Below, piece by piece: positions 6,397 through 6,414 of a stretch of DNA of 6,414 nucleotides. This stretch comes from an uncultured Rikenellaceae bacterium. GTDB taxonomy: Bacteria > Bacteroidota > Bacteroidia > Bacteroidales > Rikenellaceae. Position 1 is the stretch's first letter. The number at the start of each line of letters is the position of its first letter. The notes under the pieces were generated by a model. It was not told the DNA's origin. It did not search any database and worked only from the letters and a program-made list of their open reading frames with translations. Both the position numbers and the translations under genes were made by a program. The stretch is taken from positions 1-6,414 of the forward strand of contig CAMQVM010000096.1 in the NCBI GenBank assembly GCA_947038135.1. The letters are read 5' to 3'.

Positions 6397-6414
6397 GGTG
6401 CCATAGCTCAGTTG
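6397..6414 (+). tRNA. tRNA 5' end (cut by window edge), isotype not determinable
   Basis: The last 18 bases read GGTGCCA (5' half of an acceptor stem), TA, GCTC (5' half of the D stem) and AGTTG (start of the D loop). T8, A14 and the GCTCAG spacing fit a canonical tRNA. The anticodon lies outside the window. The strong promoter just upstream supports the call. From memory, similar 5' ends occur in Bacteroidales tRNA-Phe, but this is only a guess. Confidence 0.8.

Overview
The window looks like chromosome from an AT-rich member of the Bacteroidota, most likely order Bacteroidales. Three things support this: promoter-like sequences of the Bacteroidota type (TTTG about 19-21 bases upstream of TAnnTTTG) instead of -35/-10 boxes; A-rich start contexts without clear Shine-Dalgarno sequences; and fimbrillin-type lipoproteins, including one with a BACON domain. 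Genus cannot be decided from the sequence.

Left part (1-2899): a divergent pair of lipoprotein genes. The first (minus strand) runs off the left edge and only its first 60 residues are visible. The second (697-2805, plus strand) is complete and encodes a 702-residue protein. It has a lipoprotein signal, an Mfa1/FimA-like fimbrillin region, an Ig-like stretch, a BACON domain and a C-terminal DUF1566/FISUMP-like domain. The 515-base gap between them holds a minus-strand promoter for the first gene, a good plus-strand promoter far upstream of the second, and a possible 33-codon small ORF in the second gene's long leader. A 23-bp hairpin closes the fimbrillin gene.

Middle (3089-4333): a single 12-helix MFS transporter of unknown substrate, on the plus strand.

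Right part (4437-5905, minus strand): a two-gene operon of an exported SIMPL-domain (DUF541) protein followed, about 10 bases later, by an AlkD-like DNA alkylation repair protein. A textbook intrinsic terminator follows it, so the MFS gene and this operon converge on that hairpin. The last bases of the SIMPL gene look as if one base may be missing: the alternative frame ends in a TAATG overlap with the repair gene.

Right edge (6324-6414): a near-ideal Bacteroidota promoter reads into the 5' end of a tRNA gene cut by the window. The remaining 418 bases between the SIMPL gene and this promoter hold only a possible minus-strand promoter.

I see no CRISPR array, insertion sequence or phage gene. 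The most interesting part is the divergent surface-lipoprotein (possible type V pilus) locus, especially the composite protein, which could be a pilus tip or accessory adhesin. I see no strong evidence for a wholly new system.
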